From assembly GCF_001945365.1 (NCBI RefSeq), contig NZ_MSTQ01000008.1, forward strand, positions 1 to 64,000: DNA of 64,000 nt, read 5' to 3'. The notes under the pieces are model-generated. The model worked only from the letters and a program-made list of their open reading frames with translations, was not told the origin of the DNA and ran no database searches. This DNA is from Pseudomonas reinekei. Lineage in GTDB: Bacteria; Pseudomonadota; Gammaproteobacteria; Pseudomonadales; Pseudomonadaceae. Below, piece by piece: positions 33,712 to 42,712 of this stretch (the first letter of the stretch is position 1; each line of letters begins with the position of its first letter). The translations under genes were made by a program, and so were the position numbers.

Positions 33712-34261
33712 GTGCGTTCCTCATTGTGTATTCGCTCCTGCTGTTGGTCGCCTTCCTGGCGAGGCGGCCAAGCTAGCATAGCGTTTCAAAGGCAGCCAAC
33801 AGCACTACGGGCAGTAAACGGGTGGCGTGTGGCAGGTTGTCGCATCGGCACAGCAGACTGTCGCCCCATCAACAACCGAACAGACGTTTGAACTTGGATG
33901 ACAAGCAAAAAGCACAGCGGCTTTCGCAAAAAGGGCGCGATGTTGCCAGCTTTGGCGGGGGGGGGGAAGCGCTAACGGGCCAAACGCACTTTTATTGTGC
34001 GCTGAGCATTTTTGAGGTGTGTTTCTGGTGCTTTGAATCGTTCTGGAAGTGGGTCGCAGGGTAACGTTCTGGCAAATTGCCATTAATCTCAATGACTTGC
34101 GATGACTGTCCGGTCAGTATCAGGGCCCCGAAACAAAGGGCTTTGAAACATTTTGGCGCATTTATTGCGTGCAGATTCCGGAACGCCCTGTTTGTTTCTT
34201 TTTACAAGAGAGAGGCTTCACGGGTTGCACGCATTCGCTTTTCCTTACAAAGGTAGTTTCA
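33712..34261. other. Divergent promoter region between ABC operon and gabP
   Basis: A 550-base gap without a gene. It should carry the ABC transporter promoter (leftward) and the gabP promoter (rightward). Notable are a run of ten G residues at 33957-33966 and the candidate sigma-54 promoter at 34154-34168. No REP elements. Confidence 0.6.
34154..34168 (+). promoter_or_regulatory. Candidate sigma-54 promoter of gabP
   Basis: TGGCGC, five bases, TTGC: one mismatch to the -24/-12 consensus TGGCAC-N5-TTGC, with the invariant GG and GC at the correct 10-base spacing. It lies 93 bases before the gabP ATG. Control by NtrC or CbrB would make sense for uptake of a nitrogen source, but no activator site is identified. 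Confidence 0.5.
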
Positions 34262-35653
34262 ATGAGCAGTACCCAAAGCTCTAACGGCCTCGAACAGGGG
34301 CTTAAACCGCGTCATGTGACCATGCTGTCGATCGCCGGTGTTATCGGCGCCGGCCTGTTCGTTGGCTCGGGTCACGCTATCGCTGCTGCAGGCCCGGCCG
34401 TGCTGCTGGCTTACGCCGCCGCCGGCATGCTGGTGGTGCTGGTAATGCGCATGCTCGGTGAAATGGCTGTTGCCTCGCCGGACACGGGTTCTTTTTCGAC
34501 CTACGCTGACCGCGCGATCGGTCACTGGGCCGGTTTCACCATCGGCTGGCTGTACTGGTGGTTCTGGGTGCTGGTCATCCCGTTGGAAGCCAACGCTGCC
34601 GCAACCATCCTGCATGCCTGGTTCCCTGGCGTAGATATCTGGGCCTTCGCCCTGGTCATCACAATGTTGCTGACCGTGACTAACCTGTTCAGCGTGAAGA
34701 ACTACGGTGAATTCGAATTCTGGTTCGCCCTGATCAAAGTCCTGGCGATTATCGGTTTTATTGTTCTGGGCGTCATGGCGATCTTCGGTTTCCTGCCAGG
34801 CAGCCAAGTCAGCGGCGTTTCCCATCTGTTCGACACCCAGGGCTTCCTGCCAAACGGCATGGGCGCAGTGTTGGGTGCCATTCTGACCACCATGTTCTCC
34901 TTCATGGGTACCGAAATCGTGACCATCGCGGCCGCGGAATCGAAAGACCCTGGCAAGCAAATCTCCAAGGCCACCAATTCGGTGATCTGGCGGATCGGCT
35001 TGTTCTACCTCGTGTCGATCTTCATCGTTGTGGCCCTCGTGCCATGGAACGATCCGATTCTGGCCAGCGTCGGTTCCTACCAGACCGTTCTTGAGCGCAT
35101 GGGCATCCCGAACGCCAAGATGATCGTCGACATCGTGGTCCTGGTCGCCGTGACCAGCTGCCTGAACTCGGCGCTCTACACGTCGTCGCGCATGTTGTTC
35201 TCCCTGGGCAAGCGCGGCGATGCGCCAGCCGTTTCCACACGCACCAATAAAAGTGGCACGCCTTACTGGGCGGTGATGCTCTCCACGGGTGCGGCATTCC
35301 TGGCCACATTCGCCAACTATGTAGCCCCGGCGGCGGTGTTCGAATTCCTGCTGGCCAGCTCCGGCGCCATTGCACTGCTGGTGTACCTGGTGATCGCGAT
35401 CTCGCAACTGCGCATGCGCAAGCAGCGCATGGCTCGCGGCGAGAAGATCGTCTTCAGCATGTGGCTGTTCCCGGGCCTGACCTACGCGGTGATCGTCTTC
35501 ATCGTTGCGGCCCTGACCATCATGCTGTTCCAGGACGCCCACCGCGTGGAAATCCTCGCGACCGGCCTGCTCAGTGCTCTGGTGGTCGCTTCCGGTTTGC
35601 TGGTGGCTCGCCGTCGCAAGCAGCAGAAAGCCGGTGCGGTGGTACTAAGTTGA
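34262..35653 (+). CDS. gabP: GABA permease
   Basis: A 463-residue amino acid/proton symporter of the APC superfamily with twelve hydrophobic helices. The first helix 'MLSIAGVIGAGLFVGSGHAI' carries the substrate-binding GXG-type motif, and 'GEMAVASPDTGSFSTYADRA' follows, as in GabP of E. coli and Pseudomonas. It imports 4-aminobutyrate as carbon and nitrogen source. The ATG at 34262 is chosen over an upstream in-frame ATG because the protein then begins in the usual place; the transporter's catabolic genes gabDT are not in the window. Confidence 0.88.
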   Translation: MSSTQSSNGLEQGLKPRHVTMLSIAGVIGAGLFVGSGHAIAAAGPAVLLAYAAAGMLVVLVMRMLGEMAVASPDTGSFSTYADRAIGHWAGFTIGWLYWWFWVLVIPLEANAAATILHAWFPGVDIWAFALVITMLLTVTNLFSVKNYGEFEFWFALIKVLAIIGFIVLGVMAIFGFLPGSQVSGVSHLFDTQGFLPNGMGAVLGAILTTMFSFMGTEIVTIAAAESKDPGKQISKATNSVIWRIGLFYLVSIFIVVALVPWNDPILASVGSYQTVLERMGIPNAKMIVDIVVLVAVTSCLNSALYTSSRMLFSLGKRGDAPAVSTRTNKSGTPYWAVMLSTGAAFLATFANYVAPAAVFEFLLASSGAIALLVYLVIAISQLRMRKQRMARGEKIVFSMWLFPGLTYAVIVFIVAALTIMLFQDAHRVEILATGLLSALVVASGLLVARRRKQQKAGAVVLS

Positions 35654-35670
35654 TGCGTACCGCATGACGT

Positions 35671-35708
35671 AAAACGGCCGCTGTCAGTGATGACAAGCGG
35701 CCGTTTTT
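35671..35708. terminator. Terminator between gabP and convergent gene
   Basis: AAAACGGCCGCTTGTC-type stem: AAAACGGCCGCT at 35671-35682 and AGCGGCCGTTTTTAT at 35696-35710, with an inner TGTCA/TGACA pair. Usable from both sides; T-run longer on the plus strand. Confidence 0.85.
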
Positions 35709-35724
35709 ATTTGAGTCGTTACCC

Positions 35725-36177
35725 TTACTCGGTTTTTTCCACCGGCGCGTCCTGCAACTCGCGGTAGACATCCAGCGCAGCACCGAAGTCGGCAATGAAC
35801 TGCGGCTCGCTCAGCCATGCCTGGGCGGTTTCGCGGTCCATGCCGTCGGCCCACATGCGGTAGTCGATGAGCATGTCGGCGGCCAGGTGGGTGGCGGCCA
35901 TGCCTTCGTCGTCGGCGTTTTCCATGTCCAGCAGTTCTGGGTGGTCGACGATGATGAACGCGAGGTTGGTCAGCAAGACCGAGAGCATCTCGCTGCGGCT
36001 GACGGCTTCCGCATCACGCATTTTGCTGAACATCGCCAAGGTGTATTCCGGAATCGGCTCGCCGATTTCGCCCAGGTCATCGTCCGGTGCGGCGGGTTTG
36101 CGGCCGTGGATATTGATTTGTTTAGCTTTGGCTTTTGCGCGCTTGGCGCGTTTTTGTTGCTTGTTCAGGGAGGCCAT
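35725..36177 (-). CDS. Hypothetical protein with basic N-terminus, paralogue B
   Basis: A 150-residue protein. The first 20 residues are strongly basic ('NKQQKRAKRAKAKAKQ') and almost identical to those of the upstream paralogue at 36184-36600; the remainder is acidic and helical. The basic tail could bind nucleic acid or the ribosome, which is inference only. The two proteins share weak similarity in the region around 'IDYRMWADGMD' and 'IEYRQWSTETD'. It starts six bases after the paralogue's stop codon, so they form one operon. Confidence 0.65.
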   Translation of the reverse strand: MASLNKQQKRAKRAKAKAKQINIHGRKPAAPDDDLGEIGEPIPEYTLAMFSKMRDAEAVSRSEMLSVLLTNLAFIIVDHPELLDMENADDEGMAATHLAADMLIDYRMWADGMDRETAQAWLSEPQFIADFGAALDVYRELQDAPVEKTE

Positions 36178-36183
36178 GGGAGC

Positions 36184-36600
36184 TCAGTTCGGTTTCTGTT
36201 GGGTTTGCGCGGCGATAGCGTCGGACGCTGCCACGTAGTCGGCCCGGAAGGCCGCTGATTCAATCCAGGCCAAGGCGCCGGCTTCGTCGGTTTCAGTGGA
36301 CCATTGGCGATACTCGATCAGCGCCGCCAGGATGAAATCCATCGCGCCTTCTTCGCCCTCCTGTTCGTAAACCAGTTCCAGCAACGGGTCCTCGAGGAAA
36401 GCCGTGCACATGGCTTGCTGGCTGGTTTTCTCGGCGTCGATCATTTTCTTGAACAGGTCGGTCAGGTCGACCGACTCGAAGTCGATGCGGTCATCATTCG
36501 GATCGAGTTCGACCGGTGCGGCGGCGCGTTGGGTGCGGTTCTGCTTGGCCTTGGCCTTGGCGCGGGAGGCGCGTTTTTGCTGCTTGTTGGCGGAGGCCAT
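36184..36600 (-). CDS. Hypothetical protein with basic N-terminus, paralogue A
   Basis: A 138-residue protein, paralogous to the following gene. Basic N-terminal segment 'NKQQKRASRAKAKAKQ', then an acidic helical domain with 'LAALIEYRQWSTETDEAGALAWIES'-like pattern near residues 90-115. ATG at 36598-36600. Lies 20 bases downstream of the alpha/beta hydrolase gene, though convergence of function is not apparent. Unknown role. Confidence 0.65.
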   Translation of the reverse strand: MASANKQQKRASRAKAKAKQNRTQRAAAPVELDPNDDRIDFESVDLTDLFKKMIDAEKTSQQAMCTAFLEDPLLELVYEQEGEEGAMDFILAALIEYRQWSTETDEAGALAWIESAAFRADYVAASDAIAAQTQQKPN

Positions 36601-36620
36601 GGATGTTGTTCCGTTATGCG

Positions 36621-37595
36621 TTAATTGGGGTGGCTGCGCGGTACTGTCCGCCCGGGTGTGTCAGGGGGCAGCTCGCCGTTTTGCAACCAGGACAATGCAA
36701 TGGGCCATAGTGTGGCTTGGTATGCGCTGCGAAAAAAGGCGAAATGTCCAACTTCCGTTTCGCCGATGTCTTCAGGCGTGATGCGCAGGTGCGTCCTAGA
36801 GCTGCCGGTGAAGTAGTCGAGCAGTCGTTCGATGGCCGCAATAGTGCCGTAGGGATCGTCGCTGATGCTGATCGCCAGGGTATTTGCGGTGACGGTGGCA
36901 AAGGGCAGGCGATCGTTGATTCTCCGACCGCTGGGACGCGTTTCGTAGCGGGCGGTGGGCGTGCTCCAGTCGCGGACCACGCCGGCGGGCGTGTCTTCCA
37001 GCCAGCCAAGGCGTTTGCCGGGAAAGTAACCACAGATCTTTGTCACCAAAGGCATCACCACGTGCCACTTGCCAAACATGCGCCAGCGATGGGCGGGCGC
37101 GTAGTCGCGCCAGTAAGCGAATTGGGCGCCGACCGTCACCAGGCGCCGGATGAGTTGTCCGGAGGCTCCCAGGCCCGCTGCACAGCCGCCAAAGCTGTGA
37201 CCGACCACATCAATCGGCTGGCCGGGAAACTCATGCTGCGCGCGCTTGAGCATCGCCTCGAAATCCAGTGCGCCCCAGTCGGTCCATGTGGCGTTTAGCC
37301 CTTTGATCGACGCCGGACGCGATTCGCCGATTCCTCGGTAATCATAGGTAATGACATCGAGGCCGTGAGCGAACAGGTAATCGGCGAAACGCGAGTAGTG
37401 TCGGCAACGGACCGAGGTCGCGGCGTTGATGATCACGACCGGGCGAGTGGCGTCCGCAGCCGCATGCCGCCAGGCGAATCCACCAAGGATGAAGCCATCG
37501 GCAGCGGGTTGCCTGAAGGGCTCGGCAAGCGCATCACTCGTTAACGGGAGCTCGATTTGAACGGGAGCAAGTGGTGGTGTTTCCTGCCAATTCAT
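36621..37595 (-). CDS. Alpha/beta hydrolase
   Basis: A 324-residue serine hydrolase. Nucleophile elbow 'VVGHSFGGCAAG' (Ser near residue 140), oxyanion-side 'VVIINAATSVRCRHYSRFA' and the C-terminal 'EVGHFAFF' with the catalytic His. It resembles large-group esterase-like hydrolases (COG4757), which are not assigned a substrate. The ATG at 37595 is favoured over an upstream TTG start. No signal peptide. Confidence 0.8.
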   Translation of the reverse strand: MNWQETPPLAPVQIELPLTSDALAEPFRQPAADGFILGGFAWRHAAADATRPVVIINAATSVRCRHYSRFADYLFAHGLDVITYDYRGIGESRPASIKGLNATWTDWGALDFEAMLKRAQHEFPGQPIDVVGHSFGGCAAGLGASGQLIRRLVTVGAQFAYWRDYAPAHRWRMFGKWHVVMPLVTKICGYFPGKRLGWLEDTPAGVVRDWSTPTARYETRPSGRRINDRLPFATVTANTLAISISDDPYGTIAAIERLLDYFTGSSRTHLRITPEDIGETEVGHFAFFRSAYQATLWPIALSWLQNGELPPDTPGRTVPRSHPN

Positions 37596-37668
37596 CGGCG
37601 CCAGACCTTTGCGGGTAGTTGCCAACGATAGTCTTCACGCAGTCGATGAACAATCCACCCGGATATCA

Positions 37669-38342
37669 TCACGGTTTTTGATCGAGCCGCTCTTCCAGAA
37701 CGGCCCGCTCTCGATCCAGTTCCGCGCGCAACTCTTCCTCGCTCGGCAATACGCGTTGGGCAAGCCAAGAAACTCCAGCACCACCGGATCGCGGATGAAA
37801 TCCCGAGGGCTGGCTTTCATGTTCTGAATGTTGGTAGCGGCCTCCTGCTTGACGCTGCCGCGATCGCGGCTTGCCAGCAGGCGCTCGTAGTAGAGCGTGT
37901 TGATCTGGCGTTCCAGCGCGCGGCTTGACCAGTTTTGGGTGGCTGATTCGTTCATGTACCAGAGACGAGCACTGTCGTTGTCGACCCGAAGCAGACGGCG
38001 GTAGTGGGTCCAGCTCAATTCGGAACGCACGGCGTTCCAAATTGGAAAAGTTTGATAAAAATCCCGCATGTAGCGCAGATTGCGCTCGTCAAAACCTTTC
38101 CCGAAGTCTTCAGTCAGGACCTTGGCTAGCGTAGCCAGCAAGCGCTTGCCGTAACCCGCCCGCCGAGCCCCTCCCTGCTCGAACTCGACAATATGCCGAC
38201 CGATCTGCCAGCAGGTTTGCACTTGAATGGTGTCGACCGCACGCAACACTTTTTGACGTGCCTGGCGGATCAATGCGCCAAGATTGCCAAGTAGTGAAGC
38301 GAGTTGTGGGTCTGGGGTGTCGCCGGGTTTGAGAGCGCTCAT
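37669..38342 (-). pseudogene. Internally deleted DUF1016/YhcG-type nuclease gene
   Basis: The N-terminal DUF1016 domain is present from ATG 38342 ('LIRQARQKVLRAVDTIQVQT', 'DFGKGFDERNLRYMRDFYQ', 'ELSWTHYRRLLRV'). The frame reaches 'RDPVVLEFLGLP', where the family normally enters the PDDEXK nuclease domain. Instead, a different frame takes up almost at once with 'VLPSEEELRAELDRERA', the conserved C-terminal tail, ending at 37669. About 130 residues holding the nuclease core are missing and the join is out of frame. The continuous frame runs on to 37635 as nonsense. The intact gene probably encoded a PDDEXK nuclease-domain protein. Confidence 0.75.
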
Positions 38343-38577
38343 GAAGTCTTCCGCGTCGCGTTGAACACGCAGAAGAGAATCGCAAAAGGCCTGGGCCAGC
38401 GATGCCGGCCGACGCTGAGAAACCGGCAAGAAATACCGGTTTTTCTCGCAGGACCGGACGTATATCAAGTCAGATCCGAGGAGTGATTCTCGTAGTACGT
38501 TTCGTACTCAAACCAAGACTGATACAAAACCTGCCAATTGATCGAGGTTGTCACCTGCTTCATCAAATCGCAGGCAT

Positions 38578-38611
38578 AAAAAAACCCTGAATCTTGCGAT
38601 TCAGGGTTTTC
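38578..38611 (-). terminator. Terminator of tRNA-Phe transcript
   Basis: On the minus strand AAAACCCTGAATC, GCAA loop, GATTCAGGGTTTTTTT. Seven bases after the tRNA 3' end. Confidence 0.9.
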
Positions 38612-38617
38612 GGTATT

Positions 38618-38693
38618 TGGTGCCCAGAGACGGAATCGAACCGCCGACACGGGGATTTTCAATCCCCTGCTCTACCGACTGAGCTATCTGGGC
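38618..38693 (-). tRNA. tRNA-Phe (anticodon GAA)
   Basis: A 76-base tRNA with encoded CCA. Acceptor stem GCCCAGA/TCTGGGC, D-arm GCTC/GAGC, anticodon stem GGGGA/TCCCC with loop TTGAAAA (anticodon GAA), and T-arm GGCGGTTCGATTCCGTC. All stems are complete. It lies 104 bases downstream of yggX in the same direction. Confidence 0.97.
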
Positions 38694-38796
38694 AACGGGG
38701 CGCATTAAACTGGTTTTTCAGGGGGTCGTCAAGCAAGTTTTCAAAAAAATTTTAATTATTACCGTCGCTTACGATCCAACCCCCGATTTAGCGGGG

Positions 38797-39069
38797 TTAC
38801 TCCGACGGCGGCACGTAGCCTTCGGCCTTGGCGTATTCCTCGCCGGAAAAGAACTTGTCCATTTCGCCCTGAAGATATTTGCGATCTTCGGCGTTCATCA
38901 TGTTCAGGCGTTTTTCGTTGATCAGCAGGGTCTGGTGTTTTTGCCAGTCAGCCCAGGCCTTGGCCGAGACGTGGTCAAAAATATCCTGGCCTTTGGCGCC
39001 CGGGAACGGAGCGCGCTCCAGGCCTGGCAATTCTTCTTGGTACTTGCGGCACATGATGGTGCGGGTCAT
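38797..39069 (-). CDS. yggX: Probable Fe(2+)-trafficking protein YggX
   Basis: A 90-residue soluble protein. '[20 protein letters not shown]' holds the conserved Cys7; the rest ('[20 protein letters not shown]') is equally typical. YggX protects iron-sulfur proteins from oxidative damage and is under oxidative-stress control in enterobacteria. It overlaps the mutY stop codon by four bases, an arrangement shared with E. coli (mutY-yggX), which fits because MutY is itself an iron-sulfur protein. Confidence 0.95.
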   Translation of the reverse strand: MTRTIMCRKYQEELPGLERAPFPGAKGQDIFDHVSAKAWADWQKHQTLLINEKRLNMMNAEDRKYLQGEMDKFFSGEEYAKAEGYVPPSE

Positions 39070-40133
39070 GACGACTCTCCTGCGTTCAATACGGCGGCCG
39101 CGCGTTCGAGCAAGGTTTTGACCGGGGCGGCAAGGCCCAGGCGCGGCGGGGTGGCGAGGTTATACCAGAGCCAGTCGGCCTCGGCCACGTGATGGCCGGC
39201 TTCCTGGACCTGGACCAGCCAGGGTTCGATGGACAATTGGAAATGGCTGAAGGTGTGCACCAGGCTCGGCAGCGATTGCTGCGTGCCCAGTTCCAGCGAG
39301 TGTTGCGAAGCCAGGTGTTGCAGGTCATCGAGGTCGTCGAGTTCCGGCAGGCTCCATAAACCGCCCCACAAGCCCGTGGACGGGCGACGGTAAAGCAGGA
39401 TCGCACCTTCGCCGTTGGCGAGCATCGGCATCAGCGTGCGTTTCTGCGGGATGGCTTTGCGCGGCTTGGGAATCGGGTAGCGTGTTTCCAGGCCGAGCAT
39501 GTGCGCTTCGCAACCTTTCTCCAGCGGACACAGCAGGCAGCTGGGTTTACTGCGGGTGCAGAGCGTCGCGCCCAGGTCCATCATCGCCTGGGTGTAGGCG
39601 TTGACCCGATCATGGGGCGTAAAGCGCTCAGCGTTCGCCCAGAGCTGTTTGGCGACCTTCGGCTCGCCGGGGTAGCCCTCTTGCGCGGTAAAGCGCGCCA
39701 GCACGCGTTTGACGTTGCCGTCGAGAATTGGCGCGCGCAGGCCCATGCTGATGCTGGCGATCGCGCCAGCGGTGGACAGGCCGATGCCCGGCAGGTCAGT
39801 GAGCTTTTCCACATCCGGGGGAAATTCGCCGCCGTACTGCTCGACGACGATCTTCGCGGTCTTCTGCAGATTGCGCGCGCGGGTGTAGTAACCCAGGCCG
39901 GTCCACAGGTGCAGCACTTCGTCTTCCGGCGCAGCGGCCAAGGCTTCGACCGTCGGCAGCGAAGCCATGAACCGGTCGAAGTAATTGAGCACGGTGCTGA
40001 CCTGAGTCTGCTGCAGCATGATTTCCGAGACCCACACCCGATACGGGTTGATGTCTTGTTGCCAGGGCAGGTCATGCCGGCCATGGCGGTCGAACCATTC
40101 CAGCACCGCCGTTGAAAACTGCTCGGCTCTCAT
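39066..40133 (-). CDS. mutY: Adenine DNA glycosylase MutY
   Basis: A 355-residue base-excision repair enzyme that removes adenine opposite 8-oxoguanine. Catalytic Glu is in '[10 protein letters not shown]', the helix-hairpin-helix is '[15 protein letters not shown]', and the catalytic Asp is in '[11 protein letters not shown]'. The [4Fe-4S] ligands fit C-x6-C-x2-C-x5-C exactly. A C-terminal Nudix-like domain (after about residue 230) recognises 8-oxoG. ATG at 40133 overlaps the asmA stop codon by four bases. Confidence 0.95.
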   Translation of the reverse strand: MRAEQFSTAVLEWFDRHGRHDLPWQQDINPYRVWVSEIMLQQTQVSTVLNYFDRFMASLPTVEALAAAPEDEVLHLWTGLGYYTRARNLQKTAKIVVEQYGGEFPPDVEKLTDLPGIGLSTAGAIASISMGLRAPILDGNVKRVLARFTAQEGYPGEPKVAKQLWANAERFTPHDRVNAYTQAMMDLGATLCTRSKPSCLLCPLEKGCEAHMLGLETRYPIPKPRKAIPQKRTLMPMLANGEGAILLYRRPSTGLWGGLWSLPELDDLDDLQHLASQHSLELGTQQSLPSLVHTFSHFQLSIEPWLVQVQEAGHHVAEADWLWYNLATPPRLGLAAPVKTLLERAAAVLNAGESS

Positions 40134-42355
40134 CGCTTGAACAGCCCCTTGAGTGCGTCTTTGAGTTCCGGGCTGACTTTGTCGCCCAGCTTCTCGTCGA
40201 TTTTTTCGCTGATGCGTTCGCCCGCCAGTTTGCTCGCAACCTGGCCCATGCGTTCGTTGTCGAGTCGGCAAGCCTTGGCGCCCAGCTCCAGCGGGCCACG
40301 GCAACGCAGCGGCCACTCGATGCCGACGAATTTCTCGCCCACCTGACAGGCCGGGTCCGGCATGGCGCTGGTATCGCCTTCGACAACGATGCCCACGCGG
40401 TAATCCATACCCAGCACTCGCAAATCGACATCGCCGTCAGCGTTGACGGTCATGCCCGGGATGCGCACTTTCAGATCCGGGTTGCTGGCCACGCCGTTAC
40501 GGAAATTGAGGTTGCCCTTGAGCTCCTGGAACGGTGTGTCCTTGCCCCGTGGCTCGCCGCTGAGGGTTTTGCGATTGAGCGTGGCGATGCCTTTACACAG
40601 TTGCTGCTCGAGGTTGGCATTGAGCAGTACGCCGTTGTTGATGACGAAACTGGCGTTGCCATTGAGGGTTTCGATCAGGGCTTTCTGGCTGTTGCCGGTG
40701 CCGGTCAGGGTGCTGTTGAGCGTGACCAGACCTTTGACCGGTGGTTCTTTACCCTGGCTTTCGAGGATTTTTTCCACCGGTACGCGGCTGATCTGCGTCT
40801 GCATGTTCAGCACAGGCGCCTGCTGGCGCACATCGAGGGTGCCCTTGGCGTCGAAGTTACCTTCGTACAAGTCGCCGCGCAGGCTCGCCAGTGTCAGCAG
40901 GCCACCCTGGCCGTTGGCCTTGAGTACCGCGTTGCGGATCGGCAGTTTTTCCAGGGTCAACTGGCCGAAGGTCAGGTCGGCGTCCACATCCAGTTTGCTC
41001 AGGCGCTCCACTGGCAACAGACGCTCGCTGCTCCAGGCCTCTTTGGTCGGCGATTGCGGCAGCGGTGTGCTGCCGGCACCCGCCACTGCATCGGCTTCGG
41101 TGCTGGCGACTTCGGCCTGGCGCACTTGCTTGGCGCTATTGGCTTCGGCCGACTTCGGCGCCAGGTAGCGGTCGACGTTGAAGGTGTCGGCCTTGAGGGT
41201 GGCGCGCAGGGATTGCTTGGCGAAGTCCTCGACGGCGATGCGGCCGCTGAAGGTGCTGTCGTCGAGTTTGAGGTTGATGTCGTCGAGCGTGAGGCTGGAA
41301 GGCGTGCCCGCGAGACGGGTTGCCAGCTCCACTTTGCTCAGGCTGCCTTCGGCCATGGCGGGGAGTTTCTGGCCGATGCTGTCGACGAATTTTGCCAGGT
41401 CGAACTGGGCGATCGACAGGCCGCCGCTGACTTGCGGGGTCTTGTCGAGATCGTTGACCTTCAACTCTCCCAGTGCACGCAGCTGATTGGCGGAGATCTT
41501 GATGCCGGTCCACTCGGCAACGTTGGCAGCCCGGTCCAGCAGCAACTGGCCCTGGGCGGCGAAGGTCATGGTCTTGCCTTGCAGCGGATCACCAGCGACC
41601 TCACCGGACAGTTTCATGTCTTCGAGTTTGTAGCGCTGCAAGGCACGCTCGAAACGCAGCTCGCCGTTGAGTTCGGTGCGCACCCGCAGAACCGGCTGGT
41701 TGGTTCCGAGGAATGCGGTGAGCTTCACCGGAATGTTGGTGGAGTCATGCACCGGGCCGGTGCTCAGCTGGATGCTTTCGGCGCTGAATTGCTTGCCGGT
41801 TTTTTCGTCGTTGTATTCGACGCGGGCGTTGTTGACGGTCAGGCTGTCGATGTCCAGGCGAATCGGCTGGGCTGGTTTTTCTACCTGGGCGGCGGTTTGC
41901 GTCTCGGCTTCGCCAGGGGTTGCCGGCGGGGAATCCGGGGTCGCCGGTTTCGCCACTTTGCCGATGTCTTCCCAATTGCCATGACCATCCTTGTCGCGGG
42001 TCAGGCGCAGGTTGAGGCCTTCAACGCGCACATCGCTCATCTGCACTTCGCGGCGCAGCAACGGCAGTACGCGGACCGACAGGCCAAGCATCTGCAGGTC
42101 GGCGAATGGCTCGTTGGGCTTGGTCAGGGTCGCGACACCGGCATCGTGCAGTTCCAGGCCCAGCCACGGGAACAGGCTCCAGCCGATATCGCCATTGAGC
42201 GTCAGCTCGATGTGGGCCTTGTCGCGGGCAATCTGGCGAATCTCGTCTTTGTAGTCGTTGGGATCGAAGAGGTGGGTCAGGGCAAAGCCCAGCGCCACAA
42301 TGATCAGCAACAGCCCGAGAAGTACCAGACCCAGGATTTTGCCGAACGCTTTCAT
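40130..42355 (-). CDS. asmA: AsmA-family envelope protein
   Basis: A 741-residue protein anchored by one N-terminal helix ('ILGLVLLGLLLIIVALGFAL', residues about 5-24), with the rest in the periplasm. The AsmA N-terminal domain follows ('LTHLFDPNDYKDEIRQIARD', 'LNGDIGWSLFPWLGLEL'), and a C-terminal AsmA_2 region repeats beta-rich segments. AsmA-like proteins take part in phospholipid transport between membranes. The ATG at 42355, after AAGGA, gives the anchor at the N-terminus. First gene of asmA-mutY-yggX. Confidence 0.88.
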   Translation of the reverse strand: MKAFGKILGLVLLGLLLIIVALGFALTHLFDPNDYKDEIRQIARDKAHIELTLNGDIGWSLFPWLGLELHDAGVATLTKPNEPFADLQMLGLSVRVLPLLRREVQMSDVRVEGLNLRLTRDKDGHGNWEDIGKVAKPATPDSPPATPGEAETQTAAQVEKPAQPIRLDIDSLTVNNARVEYNDEKTGKQFSAESIQLSTGPVHDSTNIPVKLTAFLGTNQPVLRVRTELNGELRFERALQRYKLEDMKLSGEVAGDPLQGKTMTFAAQGQLLLDRAANVAEWTGIKISANQLRALGELKVNDLDKTPQVSGGLSIAQFDLAKFVDSIGQKLPAMAEGSLSKVELATRLAGTPSSLTLDDINLKLDDSTFSGRIAVEDFAKQSLRATLKADTFNVDRYLAPKSAEANSAKQVRQAEVASTEADAVAGAGSTPLPQSPTKEAWSSERLLPVERLSKLDVDADLTFGQLTLEKLPIRNAVLKANGQGGLLTLASLRGDLYEGNFDAKGTLDVRQQAPVLNMQTQISRVPVEKILESQGKEPPVKGLVTLNSTLTGTGNSQKALIETLNGNASFVINNGVLLNANLEQQLCKGIATLNRKTLSGEPRGKDTPFQELKGNLNFRNGVASNPDLKVRIPGMTVNADGDVDLRVLGMDYRVGIVVEGDTSAMPDPACQVGEKFVGIEWPLRCRGPLELGAKACRLDNERMGQVASKLAGERISEKIDEKLGDKVSPELKDALKGLFKR

Positions 42356-42712
42356 GGGCGAGTCCTTGTAGTTAGTCGAATTCAAAATTTAGCCGGGGAG
42401 TATAGCGCTCCGAGAGAGACGACCGGTCAGCGATCACTAGGACAGAGTATCGAGCGGCCTGTTCATTTCGCCGCCCGGCGATGATCGGCGGGGTGGTTCC
42501 TGGGTGCCAGAGATCGGATAACGTACAAAAACTGATATCACTTTGGTTTTTCTGTCACGTGCAAATGGTAACCTTCGTCCGTTCGTCGGTCCTTCTGCGA
42601 CTTGATGCCGCACCAAAATGGAGCTTCACCTTAAAAAAACAGTCATGCGTGCGCATTAAGGCTGGGGGTGAAGAGTGGCTAGCGAACCATTCTAATAATT
42701 GGGGGATACACA
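42356..42712. other. Divergent spacer between asmA and MFS gene
   Basis: About 357 bases carrying promoters for both flanking genes. I see no gene, REP element or terminator in it. Moderately AT-rich towards the MFS transporter side. Confidence 0.5.
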
